A stretch of 64,000 nucleotides of DNA from NCBI GenBank assembly GCA_036365145.1, contig JAEOAD010000699.1:9149001-9213000 (forward strand), written 5' to 3'. Positions 22,685 through 34,840 of this stretch are shown piece by piece. The DNA comes from Orientallactaga sibirica (Eukaryota > Chordata > Mammalia > Rodentia > Dipodidae). The notes under the pieces were generated by a model. The model saw nothing but the letters and a program-made list of their open reading frames with translations, was not told where the DNA came from and did not search any database. Within the stretch, counting starts at the first letter, position 1; each line of letters begins with the position of its first letter. The translations under genes were made by a program, and so were the position numbers.

Positions 22685-22888
22685 TATATTTTTCATTTTT
22701 ATTTATGCATTAGGGAGAGTGAGAGAGAATGAATGAATGAGTATTTCAGAGCCTCTAGCCATTACAGACAAACTCCAGAAACATGTGCCACCATGTGCAA
22801 CTGGCTTACATGTGTTTTGGGGAATCAAATCTGGGTCCTTAGACTTCATAGGCAAGCTGCTTGACTGTTAAGCCATCTATTCAGCCCT
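22685..22888 (-). mobile_element. B2-like SINE, short form
   Basis: 'tttttatttatgcattaggg', short GA-rich tract with a GAATGAATGAATGA run, 'attacagacaaactccagaa', 'gtgcaactggcttacatgtg' and 'gttaagccatctattcagcc'. Confidence 0.87.
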
Positions 22889-24015
22889 ATTTTCTCCAAT
22901 TTGAAATGGAAATGAGACATAACTTATTCTTTAATGTATCCAAAGGGCTTCATTTGTATATATCTGAGACATGCTGTGAAACTATTCTCACTGCCATTTA
23001 GAAGCATGAAGGTGTGATCTGAATGAAGCTGCTTCCTCACTGGAGTCTCTTTTCAGAGCTAATAGCCACTCCTTGTGAAATGGTGGTGTCAAGTGAAGAG
23101 GGAATCCCATGGAAAGCACTGGTTGGTACCTAGAACTCTGCATGGAAACATGAGCTTTAATGATGACTATTGAAGGTGCCTTATTGATGACAGCACTTTT
23201 ATTAGTATTTATTTCTAATATTTTCCCAAAGATGTTTCAAAGAGGAAGCAGTGAATGGAAAGTGTGAGGTAGAGATGTACTTATGTTTAGCAGGTGCACA
23301 CTCATTCCCACAGCAGTTAAGTGTTTAGTGTGTTTGCTGTTTCGCCTTCTGAGTGTTTGTCTTTTGCCCTTTGCCTGTGGCTGGTGAGGAATCCTGCCTA
23401 CCCTATTAAAAATCATGAACGGAGAAGCAAGAACATGAATTCATTCATTCATATTCAAAATCCCAGCCTCTTTCCTATTATAACCATCTTCCTTTCAAGT
23501 TCTTTAAAAGATGCAAGAAAAGATGGAAAAGGCTACCCTATAGTGTAGAACATTGTTAAACTCTGGTTTGTTTATGCTGGTGAACTGGAAGAGGGACCAG
23601 AAAGAGGACTTCCCTGAGACCAGATTTCCATTACACATGTTCTGTAATGTCCATGCAATTAGGTAATAATCCTATAGAAAGATGCACTGTGGCCATAAAA
23701 GTAATAATAAGCCCAATGTTGACATTTATCATTGTAGTAAGTGACAGCAATTAAGGATTATCTCCTCAGAATACAGAAACTATTTAAAATTCAAAAATCA
23801 CCATTAACATTCAGCCTGTTTATAGCTTTTCAGTAGAAAACAGAACTCTATGTTCCCTTGAAGCCCCACTTAACACTGCCTGTTGCACAAATGGTAATTT
23901 GGACTAATTATCCTCTTCTAGCCTTTTTTTTTTATTATTGTGTAATGTCCCAAATGGGTAAAAATTGGAAAATATGAATTTATATACAAAAAATAGTGAC
24001 ACCAAAAGTAAAACT
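22889..24015. other. Unassigned stretch
   Basis: No repeat or gene recognised in about 1.1 kb. Confidence 0.35.
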
Positions 24016-24329
24016 AGGGCTGGAAATATAGTTCAGTTTGAAAGCGCTCTCCTTGTAAGCCTGAAGACCCAAGTTCAAGCCCCAGAGCCCATGTAAAAAT
24101 ACTGAGCATCATGGTATGTGCTTGCAATCCCAGTGCTGGGAAGGTAAAGGAAGGAGAATACCTGGGGCTGGGGTTCACTGGCCAGCTAATCTAGGCTAAT
24201 TCATGAGTTCCAGGGAAGTGACTCATTTCAAAGACATAACAACCAAAAATATGAGTGGTGAGTGTTGCTGAGAAGTGACACCCAAAATTGTCCTCTGGCC
24301 TCCATGGGCATGTACATACAATACTTGAA

Positions 24330-24376
<47 letters not shown>
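24016..24376 (+). mobile_element. B3-like older rodent SINE with (AC)n tail
   Basis: GGGCTGGAAATATAGTTCAG (tRNA-like head), 'aagacccaagttcaagcccc' (B box), 'gtgcttgcaatcccagtgct', 'ctggggctggggttcactgg', 'aagtgacacccaaaattgtc' and 'ctctggcctccatgggcatg'. It ends in perfect (AC)19 at 24337-24374. Confidence 0.75.
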
Positions 24377-24377
<1 letters not shown>

Positions 24378-26831
24378 AATTTAAAAATACAAGGTAAAAA
24401 GTAAAAAGAGAATTATCAAGGAATAAAAATAATAAATATTAAACTAGCAACAGATAAGCTTCCTGAGAAGCCATCTGCAACACAAAGGGGCATTCCCCAT
24501 GCTCATCCTTAGCACAAACGTCCCCAGAAGACCTATCTATCTATCACCTGTTACTTCCCACTGACTTATGCATACTCCTGTATGCGAACACCTACAAAAC
24601 ACTAAGCATTGAGGTAGTATTATAGGGTTGCATGTGTTATCAAACTGTGGATCCTTTCAAGTCCTCTCCTCCAGCTTTGTTCTCCTCTAGCAAACATAGA
24701 AGTTTCCCATAAGGGAACAGAAGAGGATGTCTTTGTTCACACAGTCTAACTATATTCTGTGTGTAATGAGATGAGAACACACCTACAGCATAGGCATAAT
24801 GTCATTCAGTCCCTCCTCCAATCAGAGCCTCAGATCACCCACAAAGTGGGATCACAGAATAACCAAGCAGGATGCTAACAGCTGTGACCACTCACAGACT
24901 TATGTATGTGGGACAACTCACTTCATTCTGTGTGACTCAGCCTCAAGTGATCAACCTCACCCTGCCTCCTATTCTTCCAGTCTTTTTGCTCCTGGCACTT
25001 GCTCTTCTACGCGGGCCAGAAAGAATTAGAAATACATATTTCTTCAGTTATATTTATATATTCATATTTTCCCAAACATAGAATTAAAGAATATATCTCC
25101 AATACATTGATACTCCATCCTGACTACTGACTTCAGAGACTTTGAAAGGCAAAGCAATGGGAGGATAAGAGAAGAGGTGATAGCCAATGTGCTAGGACTG
25201 GAGCACAGGTGGGTTGTTAACTAGCTTGGAGGCACTGACAAGAGGTGTCTGGGATGAGCAGTCTCAGTCTTCTGGAGTATTTGCTTAGTGTAAGAGCCAA
25301 CTACTGATTTCATGTTTAGGTCATATAAAATGAAGCAGCACAAATGACAAGGTCATTTTCAGTATGAAAGGACTAAGTGCTCTAAAGACAGAATCAACGA
25401 GGATTACAATGAGAGCAGACAAAAGTATTTGAATAGATCAGGCTAAAAATATTTTTCCATATTTACCCCCTCACTATTAAAACTATGTAAGTTTAGTTAA
25501 GGTTCCATTACACTTGTATAATAGCTATCCAGAAAGGGACAGAGAGATTTTTAAAGTTTTTGCATTTACCTTAACAACATAAAAATATCCCTTCATTCTT
25601 TAGAGAAATGGTAGAATTGTACTGTGATGAAATCAGACCTAGCTTGCTCTAATCTCAGTAAATGTTGTCATGTATTTGATGTTTTTAAAGTTTTTACATA
25701 AGATTTTTTTACCACAATAAAATATTAATTTTCCCCTTAAATATTATAGGCATAAGGTTGGTTAATGCTATGAGGCGTGTACTGTAGGGTAACAAGTGCT
25801 GTGTTATTAGCCTCCAAATGCTCCACATGATGCTGTACAGTCTTTCAGAAGCAAAGGGCACATTGAAATAAAATGAGCCCGAAAGTGTTCTTACATGTTT
25901 ATATTTTACAATAGCAATCACTGCCTCGGCACAGGCGTTTCTTGGGACGTACCGACTAACTGAGGTTAACTGCCTGGGGTCTAGTTGAAGGCCACCAATT
26001 CCTCCCAGCTACTCATTAATCCCCAGGAAATCTCCTGCATCCTAGTGGTTACTGTTCAATCTTTTATAGACAATCTTCCAAGTATTCTGAGTGCTTGTTC
26101 TTGCCTGGAACAACTATAGCCAGCCAAATCGTATTTGTATAGAGAAAGGACTCTCTTTTTCTTAACAGGGGATTGAATTTCAACCTTCCCATAAAGAACA
26201 CTTATGGGCTAGTGGCTCTGAAAAAAAGAAACACTTTCATTGAATTTTGGATTCTCTCTTTTCTGTGGGGAAAAAAGATAGAGAACTGAGGGCCAATCAA
26301 GGAGTGGAGGAAAATGAGGCGTGGCTGAGGGTCCTTTTCTGGCTTCTAGCATTCTCCCTGTAAGGTCAAAGAAAAGTAAAATTCTTAGGGAGTAACAAAG
26401 AAACCAGAAGAATACATGCGGGGGGGCGGGGTCACTCATGAAGAATACCTGGGAACAGGACCCTGGCAGATTTAGTTCAGCTAATGAGCAGCAACTGCCA
26501 GCAACCTGCTTCTGAAAATCTGAGCAGATCCTGTCACAAAGCCCTATAAGTGCAGTTCTAGTACTGAAATAGTCTGGATAATGAAGATTCATTTGTCAGT
26601 CTAGGGTGCTAAATAAAATTGCTATTTTGTCCTCTTATCCAGGAAAGAGTTCATCTTTTAACCTGGCATTTCATATCTTCTGTATGAAGTCCTAATATTT
26701 AAAAAACTGTGTGACTAGGAAAGGTTATTCTGCAACCACAAATTAACTATAGTTGTCCAATGTTAACCAAAATTCTCAAAATGTTTAAATTGCCATGGTC
26801 AAGGAAGAAGGAATCTTCCAAGATGCTTTCT
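24377..26831. other. Unassigned 2.4-kb stretch
   Basis: No repeat family or exon recognised. 25924-25954 holds four CpGs, the densest spot in this stretch. A 127-codon minus-strand frame at 26209-26592 shows no domain. A G-rich run (CGGGGGGGCGGGG) lies at 26419-26431. Confidence 0.35.
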
Positions 26832-27045
26832 CAGGCAGGGGAGATGGATCAGCCCTTAAGACACTTGTCTGCAAATCCTAACAACCTGGGTTCAATTCGC
26901 CAGTACCCATGTAAAGCCAGATGCAGAAGGTGGCACATATGTCTGCAGTCTGTATGCAGTGACTGGAGGACCTGGAGTACCCATTCTTCCTCCCACTCTC
27001 TCTCTCTCTCCCTCTCTGTGCTTGCAAATAAATAAATAAAATATT
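26832..27045 (+). mobile_element. B2-like SINE, short form
   Basis: 'caggcaggggagatggatca', 'ctgggttcaattcgccagta', 'gccagatgcagaaggtggca', TC-rich tract and CAAATAAATAAATAAAATAT. Confidence 0.88.
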
Positions 27046-28410
27046 AAAAATAAAAAAAATTCTTTCTCCATCTCCTATTTGTGTCATATAAGGAAAATAT
27101 TTTCTCTAATTAAATTATAGGACCTTGTAAAATGTTGTTTAAAAACACGGTAGCTCTATTTTGCCATAAAGACATAAAATTGTCTCCCTAGTCATTTGAA
27201 ATGAAGTCATAGAAAATAAACATATTTTGCTTAGAAATATAAATAAACTCCAAACTTAAAGGCTCTGCTTCAAAAGGGAGATGTTTTCTAAAGTGACCAT
27301 TACAGAAAAATCTCCAAACTTTCTTACTTTGGAAATGAGAAGAGAAAGAAATCATATATAATGAAAGACAAGTGATCTCAAATGACACTATACACGTATC
27401 CCTGGGGTCCAGTACATAGAAGATCCCTGGGGCCTATACAGTCTTGCAAAGTTTCTCCAGGTAGAATTGTAAAATAATCCCATTAGTTCAGTGCAGGTCC
27501 AAAGTCAGCAAGGAAGCATCTAGTAGGATACCAGGTCCTGTGGGATTTAAGGCACATTGTGAGCTGGTAAGGGGAATTATGGGTGTTACCTATATAATCA
27601 TGATGGGGTCTTGTGAATTTTAAGTGTTTTTCAAATTGGCTAACATGTACACAGCAAACTTACAAGATGAAACAAGGCAAGTTTCATTATTTCTGCATTT
27701 TAAATGTTGATTTTAAAAAGTAGGAATTCAGTCAAAGTAGTGTTGGGTCCAGTCTATACATGAACTTGTATTAGTTTAACTTTCATGGCAATACACTTCA
27801 GAGCTTGCTGCCAAAGATATGGGTTGAATGAGTTATTCCTGCACCATCAGGCTTTATGACTTCTACTGTAGAGGGAAGCAAGCAGTTTTAGCTCCATCCC
27901 CAAGTATAAGGACAGACACCGTCATGGCTGACTTCAGCCTTACAAGAGGCCACATCTCCCGAAGGCTGCTGGATTGACACACTAAATGCAGCAGATCCTG
28001 TTGGAACCTGCACAGATGGTATAAAAACAGATGGACCAGGACTTCTGCAATAACTGTTTGGAAGGGCAGGTATATAGTTAATTATTATGTTTTTCTTCAC
28101 CCCTGCAGAATTCATAAACTCTGTTTCAAGGTCAGGGCATGGTTATTCTGTACTTTTTAACAGGTCATTTATTCCTAAAATGTTTTGGGGCTATATATAT
28201 TACAGTACAAAAAAGAAATAGCTTTGTAGCTGTAAGGGAAAAACCAACATTCCACTGGTGGACGTAGCAAGTAGCAAATATGAAGAAAATTTTTTCTTTA
28301 AACATTTGATTTTGTACTCATTTTTAAGTTGCTTGTTTTGAATTATTATTATATGCTAGGCACTGCTAAGAACTGTCTATACGGACCTCAGTTTTCAGTT
28401 TTATTTATTT
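27046..28410. other. Unassigned stretch
   Basis: No recognised element or exon in about 1.4 kb. Confidence 0.35.
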
Positions 28411-28566
28411 ATGTATTTTGGTTTTGGGGGGAATATGGTCTTTCTCTAGCCCAGGCTGGCCTGGAATTTAATATGTAGTCTCAGGGTGGCCTTGAACTCA
28501 GGGTAATCCTCCTACCTCTACCTCCCAAGTGATAGAATTAAAAGTGAGTCCCACCATGCCCGCTCA
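28411..28566 (-). mobile_element. B1 SINE
   Basis: 'gcccaggctggcctggaatt', 'gtagtctcagggtggccttg', 'aactcagggtaatcctccta' and 'cctacctcccaagtgataga', ending CCACCATGCCCGC. Confidence 0.9.
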
Positions 28567-28681
28567 GTTGGAACTTATGAAGCACATGTTTTATTATCAT
28601 TTATGTTTTCATGGTAGAAGTCAGAAAATATAAAAACTTTTAATGAGTTCAAGTAATGATTAAAACACTACATGGATAGCC

Positions 28682-28815
28682 CAATGTAATTGCACATACC
28701 TATAGTTCCTAAGCACCTAGTATTTAGGTTGAGGCAGGAGGGTCAAAGTTTGAAAGCAGCCTGAGATAAATGGTGAGACCCTATTTTAAAGTAAAAATAA
28801 AAAATAAATAAAAAA
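28682..28815 (+). mobile_element. B1 SINE, diverged
   Basis: 'tgcacatacctatagttcct', 'gaggcaggagggtcaaagtt', 'agcctgagataaatggtgag' and 'accctattttaaag', then an (AAAAT)n-rich tail. Confidence 0.7.
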
Positions 28816-28863
28816 AATCAAAGTGAAGATCTGAATTCATAGGCTTTCTTTACTCTAAATTTA

Positions 28864-29074
28864 TTTTTAAAATATATTTTATTCATTTATTTGAGAGAGA
28901 GAAAGAGACACACAGAGAGAGAGAGAGAGAGAGAATGGGCATCCAGCCACTACAAACAAACTCCAGACACATGTGCCCCCTTGTGCATCTAGCATATGTG
29001 AGTCCTAAAGAATCGAACTGGGATCTTTTAACTTTGCTGGCAAGTGCCTTAACCACTAAGCCATCTCTCCAGCC
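28864..29074 (-). mobile_element. B2-like SINE, short form
   Basis: 'ttattcatttatttgagaga', GA-rich tract, 'actacaaacaaactccagac', 'cccccttgtgcatctagcat' and 'aaccactaagccatctctcc'. An 11-bp target duplication CTCTAAATTTA lies at 28853-28863 and 29075-29085. Confidence 0.93.
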
Positions 29075-29085
29075 CTCTAAATTTA

Positions 29086-29590
29086 GTTTTTATTTTAATT
29101 ATTGTACAATTTTGTAACTGAGTTGTATTTTATGGTAGATTAGCTCAGATAACAAAAATCATATGTGTATATCTCACCCTATAATCATGTTCAGATAAAA
29201 GATAATTTTAAATGTTGTTCTACATCTATATTGTCTTTCCATTTTCATTCCCATTATCAGGAATTTTACAAAATAAGAAGGTATATTCCAAAACCCACAA
29301 ACAGAAACTTCATGTGCCTATTCGGACTCCTATTTGACATTGAAGAGATCCTGTATATTTAAGGAGTAGAGTTACAATCCCCATTTTTACCCAAGCAAAA
29401 ACCACTAGAGCATCACAGAAACATAGTAGCATTATGATGACTTCCATTTTTAGGTGAGTATAGTAATAACTAGGAAATTCAAATTATCCAAACAGAAATG
29501 TCATTTAAAAACTACATTCAAAGCTATGGTTCTTTCAGAAATAAACTGGACTTTTTTTTTAATATGCTTTCTTCTCCAGGATTCCTGTCC

Positions 29591-29592
<2 letters not shown>
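29086..29592. other. Unassigned stretch
   Basis: AT-rich; nothing recognised. Confidence 0.3.

Positions 29593-29634
<42 letters not shown>
29593..29634. repeat. (AC)21 microsatellite
   Basis: Forty-two bases of uninterrupted AC. Confidence 0.97.
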
Positions 29635-29636
<2 letters not shown>

Positions 29637-32224
29637 ATCTCATTCATAGAAAATGAAACAATGGATAGAATATTTAAATAAGAAGCTAATTAAATGCACT
29701 TAGGCTACTTTGCTATCAGCTCTCTATTCAGCTTACTGTATACTGCTTTACCTAAGTAATCAAGGACTGCACCTCAGGCTGTCAACACCTCAGCCCAAAC
29801 AATCAAGCAGATCATACCTAATAAAGAAATAATATGCAAACAAAATACATCTTTAGCCTCATGAATTCATGTATGGCTAGAAGTCCTTAGATATTCTATC
29901 TGTGACTTTCTGATGCTGTCATTGTTGTCTAAAAATTAATGAAATCTCTATATAGTCTCTTTACCAACTTATAACATTATTCAAACACTTATATAGTAAG
30001 CATTTTATGTAATCTTCATATTAAAATGCAACAAATAAGCAAATAAATATTCAAGAATAAAAGAAAACATGTTTTTACCTAAATAATGTTTTTAAAATTT
30101 CAAATATAGCCATTAAAAAGACCACATAAGTCATCTGAATCATTTTACTGGAGAAATGGGTCTCTCTTTGTTTTGCAAATACATTTCACATTGATAAGCA
30201 GATCCATATCAGTCTGGAAGGAATTTTTGCTTCACCAACATTTTAATAATTTTGAAGAAATTGTTGAAAAATAAAAGCATAATCAAAGACAAGTTGCAAT
30301 TTCCTTATCCACATTTGCTAACCTGTGGCCTATTTTTACATCACCACAGTTTTGCAGAGATAGTTCAGTGAGGAATGGATGTGGCTGAAAACCAGAGTTT
30401 ATGAGAAGGGATATGACATTTCTCAACCAGCCTAAGGTATGAAAACGCATAATACAGTGAGAAGTCCTTTCTAATAAACCAGTGGCCAGTACAATTGAAA
30501 TAAACACACTGGTGTCAATGGTTGGAGGCCAGGCAAAATAGACTTGGGGAAATTACCTTCTTAGATAAACAACACCCTGCAGATTTATGTTTATGTATTT
30601 TTGCTGGCATTGATAACTGACTAAGGTGTATGTACACTGCAAACATTCAGGGTATACAATCTTTTCCATATGACATCTGTGCTCCAGGGAAATGGGAAGG
30701 TGACATAAAAGTAAAAGTCATAGAAAGATACCGATTCCTAAAAAAAGTATAAAAATTTGTAGGTTATAATATTTTAACTGAAACAATAAATGTAGAGAGG
30801 TTATAACAAAAACAATCCTTGTGGTTTCAAAGTCATTCAGTATCACTCTTAGTGACACAGCATTAAATGATGTCCTTTTTTTTTTTTTTTTTTTTTTGCT
30901 TTAAGACAAATACAATGGACTATAAATCAAACTACCATAACAACTTTTATAAACTTCTCTTGTGATTCTCTACCTTTAGGCTCACCTTTGCCCAAGGAAC
31001 ATCTAGAGACCTTTCTATTCAATAAACTGTATTTTAAAATATTTATCACACCTTGTCATCAGGTGGCTTGACCATTGCAGGATAGAGCCTGGGGACTAGA
31101 TGTGTCTTATACTTAGAAGAACAAAGAAAACTGATTCACTAGGACTGCATGCAATGTATCGATATCATTGCAATATTAGGGCCTGTTAATAGTCTTTCCA
31201 TAAGAAAAGATTAAAATGCCTTAGTTATATGAGATTAAATGCTCATTCAGTAATTGCAATGGACAGTATGCTTTCAAAGTGGGGGAATTAAATTAAAAGA
31301 AAGACAACTGTGGAAAATGTACTCATGGTAGAATTAGAGAACATTTCATCAGATCCTGATGTCTCTACAGTAATGAATCTGCCAAAAGATAATAATATTT
31401 TAGTGAAAAGTGTTATTGGATAAGTCACATTATTTATTAACTGTTACCCTAAAATATCACTTTTGTCTTATTATTAAGAATGGTTAAAGGGCATCAGGGA
31501 TGCCTGACACAAGCATTAAAATTGGATTGTGTCTATCAGGGACCCTGAAGATTAGAAGCTGCAGAACTCCATACTTGGTGACAGATGACTAGAGGACTCA
31601 CAGCCCACATACTAGAAGGGTCTCAGTCAAGTCCCCAGAAACACCCAGTTATCATTGACCTTTTCCAATATACCAAACAAGAGCTGGTTTTTACTTTCTA
31701 ATCTTGTTTTTTGAAGAATTTCAAAAAGATAGAAGTGCTTGAGGAGACAGCAAGATATCAGGAAGATGAAGGTTATGAAAACTGGTAGTAAAAGTCCTCC
31801 TGAAGCTATTGTGTGTGGTTAAATTCCTCTTCATAGCCAGATTCAATGAAACTGCTGAGATTCCCAAAAAGTATGTGTAAAAAGACTATCATAGTAAAAA
31901 CAGACACCAACAAAGTATATCCACTGCTTGGAGGAAAAGTGAACTAGAGGCTGGGGAAGCAAGAAGAAACCCAGTATCCCTCAAATTTCCAAGAGCCCAC
32001 AACTAATCATGCATTTAGAGATCACAGAAGAACAAGATAGACATCACACCAAGACCTCATATATGACATATTGGGTTTATAGTAAAGTCACAGAGGACCT
32101 CCTTAAGTGTAACTTCTGGTTGTCTTAGAGAAGGACATTGTTAATAGTGCTGCTCCAGAGTCACAGTGCTTTCCTATTTATGTTCACTGTGAATCATCCA
32201 AACAGAAAATTGAAAGTAGAAAGG
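29635..32224. other. Unassigned 2.6-kb stretch with T22 run
   Basis: No repeat family or exon recognised. A run of 22 T lies at 30876-30897; no retroposon body is recognisable beside it. Confidence 0.35.
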
Positions 32225-32612
32225 ACCCTGTAGTAGACAGTTCCATGTTGCTGGGATGAACATCCAACCAAGCACAGTTTATGGGAGGAAGGGATTTGCT
32301 TTCAGGCTTATTGATCCAGGAGGTGTTCCATCAATGGCTGAAGAAGCTGGCTACCATTCATAAATCCAAACAGAGAAGCCACTGGAAGCTAGCAAACACC
32401 AAGAAGCAACAAGCAAGGACCGTGTCAGATCTCAAATTGCCCTCTTACTCCTTTGGACTGGAATTTAGATCCAACATACCTGTGGGCTGGATGCCAGGAT
32501 CCACCTCCAACTGACACCTCCTGCCGCCAGGAGGTTGGAGACCCAAGTTAAAGCTTAATAAAACACCTGAGTCTATGGGGGACATACATTCACATTCAAA
32601 CCACCACAGATG
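32225..32612 (+). repeat. Rodent interspersed repeat, longer copy
   Basis: Starts 'tagtagacagttccatgttg', 'ctgggatgaacatccaacca' and 'agtttatgggaggaagggat' and ends 'gtctatgggggacatacatt' and 'cacattcaaaccaccacag'. I recognise the start and end pair as a common rodent repeat (compare 15600-15713) but do not assign its class. The 77-codon frame inside is accidental. Confidence 0.5.
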
Positions 32613-33939
32613 CTAAGCATTCCTAGGAGAAGAACCATTTTTCAAACTTTTCTATTTAGAAGCAGAGCCAAGCCACACTGAATCCACCTATATTCCCACA
32701 CTACTGGTGCCTTATCTATGTATCAAATCATTTTGACAAATTTGCTCACCAGTCTACCTTTATTAAGAAATATTTTTTATCCAATTGCATTTCACAAGGG
32801 TAGCAATTTCAGTTGCTTTGTAACATCAAATAGAAGTGGGAGGCAAAATGCAGCAGCTACTCTCTAGTCCTGAGCATCAGTAAGCTACAAAATTTCTAGA
32901 ATCCAGTGCAAAATGAAAATATGGAACCTTGGCTCATAATCAAGATTTATCTTTTCTTCAGTCCTTTTCTGATGTTATGATATGGTTTATTATTGCTAAT
33001 GTGGTCATCCCACAGGTACAGTGATAACTTCCAGGTGAATGTGCACCAATCTGAAAGAAACATGTGCACCTGAGTACTCCCCACTTGTTTCCACACCCAG
33101 GTCTCAGGGAGGAGTGGGGAACTGGCAGCCTGGGAGGCAAGGTGCTGAAATCTCTTCATAGTGACCATAGGAACACAGAATTCCATCTGAGTTCCCTTAA
33201 AAAACACAAAGTCAAAGACTTGAAATATTGAAAATATTAGTTGATTATCACTAGGGTTTAAGAAACATAATATTCTTAAGATAGAGTTAAGAAAATAAGA
33301 TATTAATATGCATACTATGGCAAGCAGTTCTATTTATTAGGTATTATTCGGCTTACCAGACAATTTCTTTCATTGGTCCTTCAGTGGGAATCTTTTATAC
33401 ATTCTCTCCTTGTAGATCAGAGCTATTAAGCAAGGCAGCCACTAGCCTTTAAAAATATCAATTACATGTTGAAACAATCATATTTGAGATATGTGATAGA
33501 TAAATGTAATGCTAAAGTTAATTTCTCCTGGTGTTTTTCATTTTTAAAGAGAATAGTAGAATATTTTAACTTGCATATGTGGCTCACATCTGTGGCTTAC
33601 ATAATATTTTATTTATCATAGCAGTATTATATCTTCCTAGTTTAGTTTCCACTTACTTTGAGAATAGTATAGCTGAGTTTGGCAGGCATTGCTCATTCTG
33701 GACATGTACCTCATGATGTCATGGCCTGAATATCCTTAAAGCACATGAGTGGTAGTCTATTCAGGAAGGACTGACCAAGTGTGACAGTGAGAGAGATGTC
33801 AGATGGATTTGGAGTGAGATACATCCTGTAAGGCATTTCAAATCTTCTAAAACTTGGCCTTAAAGAACACAGGGTTAGGTTAAGGGCATGTCCTGGATTA
33901 CAGGAGAGTGAAAAGTATCCAGTAGTCACCAATTCCAGA
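32613..33939. other. Unassigned stretch
   Basis: No clear repeat or exon. Confidence 0.35.
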
Positions 33940-34285
33940 TGGAACTGAGAGATTACTCTCAGTGGGTAAGAGTGATTGCTTAGCAAGAATGAAGACCTGA
34001 GTTCTATCCCCAGCATCCACATGAAAAGCCATGTATGCCCATGCATGCCTGTAACCCCAGTACTTATAGTAAACTCATTGGAGACAGAAAAATCCCTGGG
34101 ACTAACAGACCAGCCAGTATAGCCAAAAATCCAAGAACTCCTGGTTCAATGAGAAATCTTATCTCAAGAATATATGGTAAGGAGGACGAGTGAATAGAGG
34201 AGAGTACCTGAAGTCTTCCTCTGGCCTCTGTACACACACACATGCACATACCACACACATACACCAAACAGACACACACTGAAAC
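33940..34285 (+). mobile_element. B3-like older rodent SINE
   Basis: 'actgagagattactctcagt', 'gggtaagagtgattgcttag', 'gacctgagttctatccccag' (B box), 'gcatgcctgtaaccccagta', 'gtcttcctctggcctctgta' and a CACACA-rich tail. Same architecture as 24016-24376. Confidence 0.7.
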
Positions 34286-34389
34286 AAAGGGCTTTAGGTC
34301 AATGTCAGTTAGGTCCTAAATCACAAAGTGACTGTAATAAAAGCATCACTGGCATTTGTGACCACTGAGGTGACCTAGTAAATAAAATA

Positions 34390-34840
34390 ACTAAGTTATA
34401 TGCTAAGTAAAATAAACTAACTCCAAATACTAAATGACCACATTTGCTTAAATATATAAAATGAATGGTGATCTCTAGGGCCTGGGAGAGGGTTATGGAA
34501 GTGTTGGTCAGAGTTCAGTATTTCAGTTTCTTGGGATAGGAAAGTCCTGGAGACCCACATTATGTCATAATGCCCTAGGTAAGGACACTATTGTTGATGT
34601 ATTTATAAATTCACTATGAAGATAGATTTTATATTGTGTTCTCATCATCCAAAAATATCAGTAATAAATAAAAGAGGCAGAAGGAAATGTTGGGAGGTAG
34701 TATATATAACTATTGTATGATAGAGTTTCACAGGTGTGTACTTTTTATAAACCACACCCACCAAGTTGTATATAATGATAAGTACATTTCTGGTATGCCA
34801 ATTACACCTTATTATGTTTTTTAAAACATTTCAATTGAAT
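34390..34840 (+). mobile_element. Ancient L1 (L1M-type) 3' end
   Basis: 'ctaagtaaaataaactaact', 'aatgaccacatttgcttaaa', 'tctagggcctgggagagggt', 'tcagtttcttgggataggaa', 'cctggagacccac' and finally 'tggtatgccaattacacctt' follow the block order of old mammalian L1 3' ends. Confidence 0.55.

Noticed and set aside
26209..26592. 127-codon minus-strand open frame
   Set aside because: No domain or signal; composition and length fit chance, and no splice or start context supports it.
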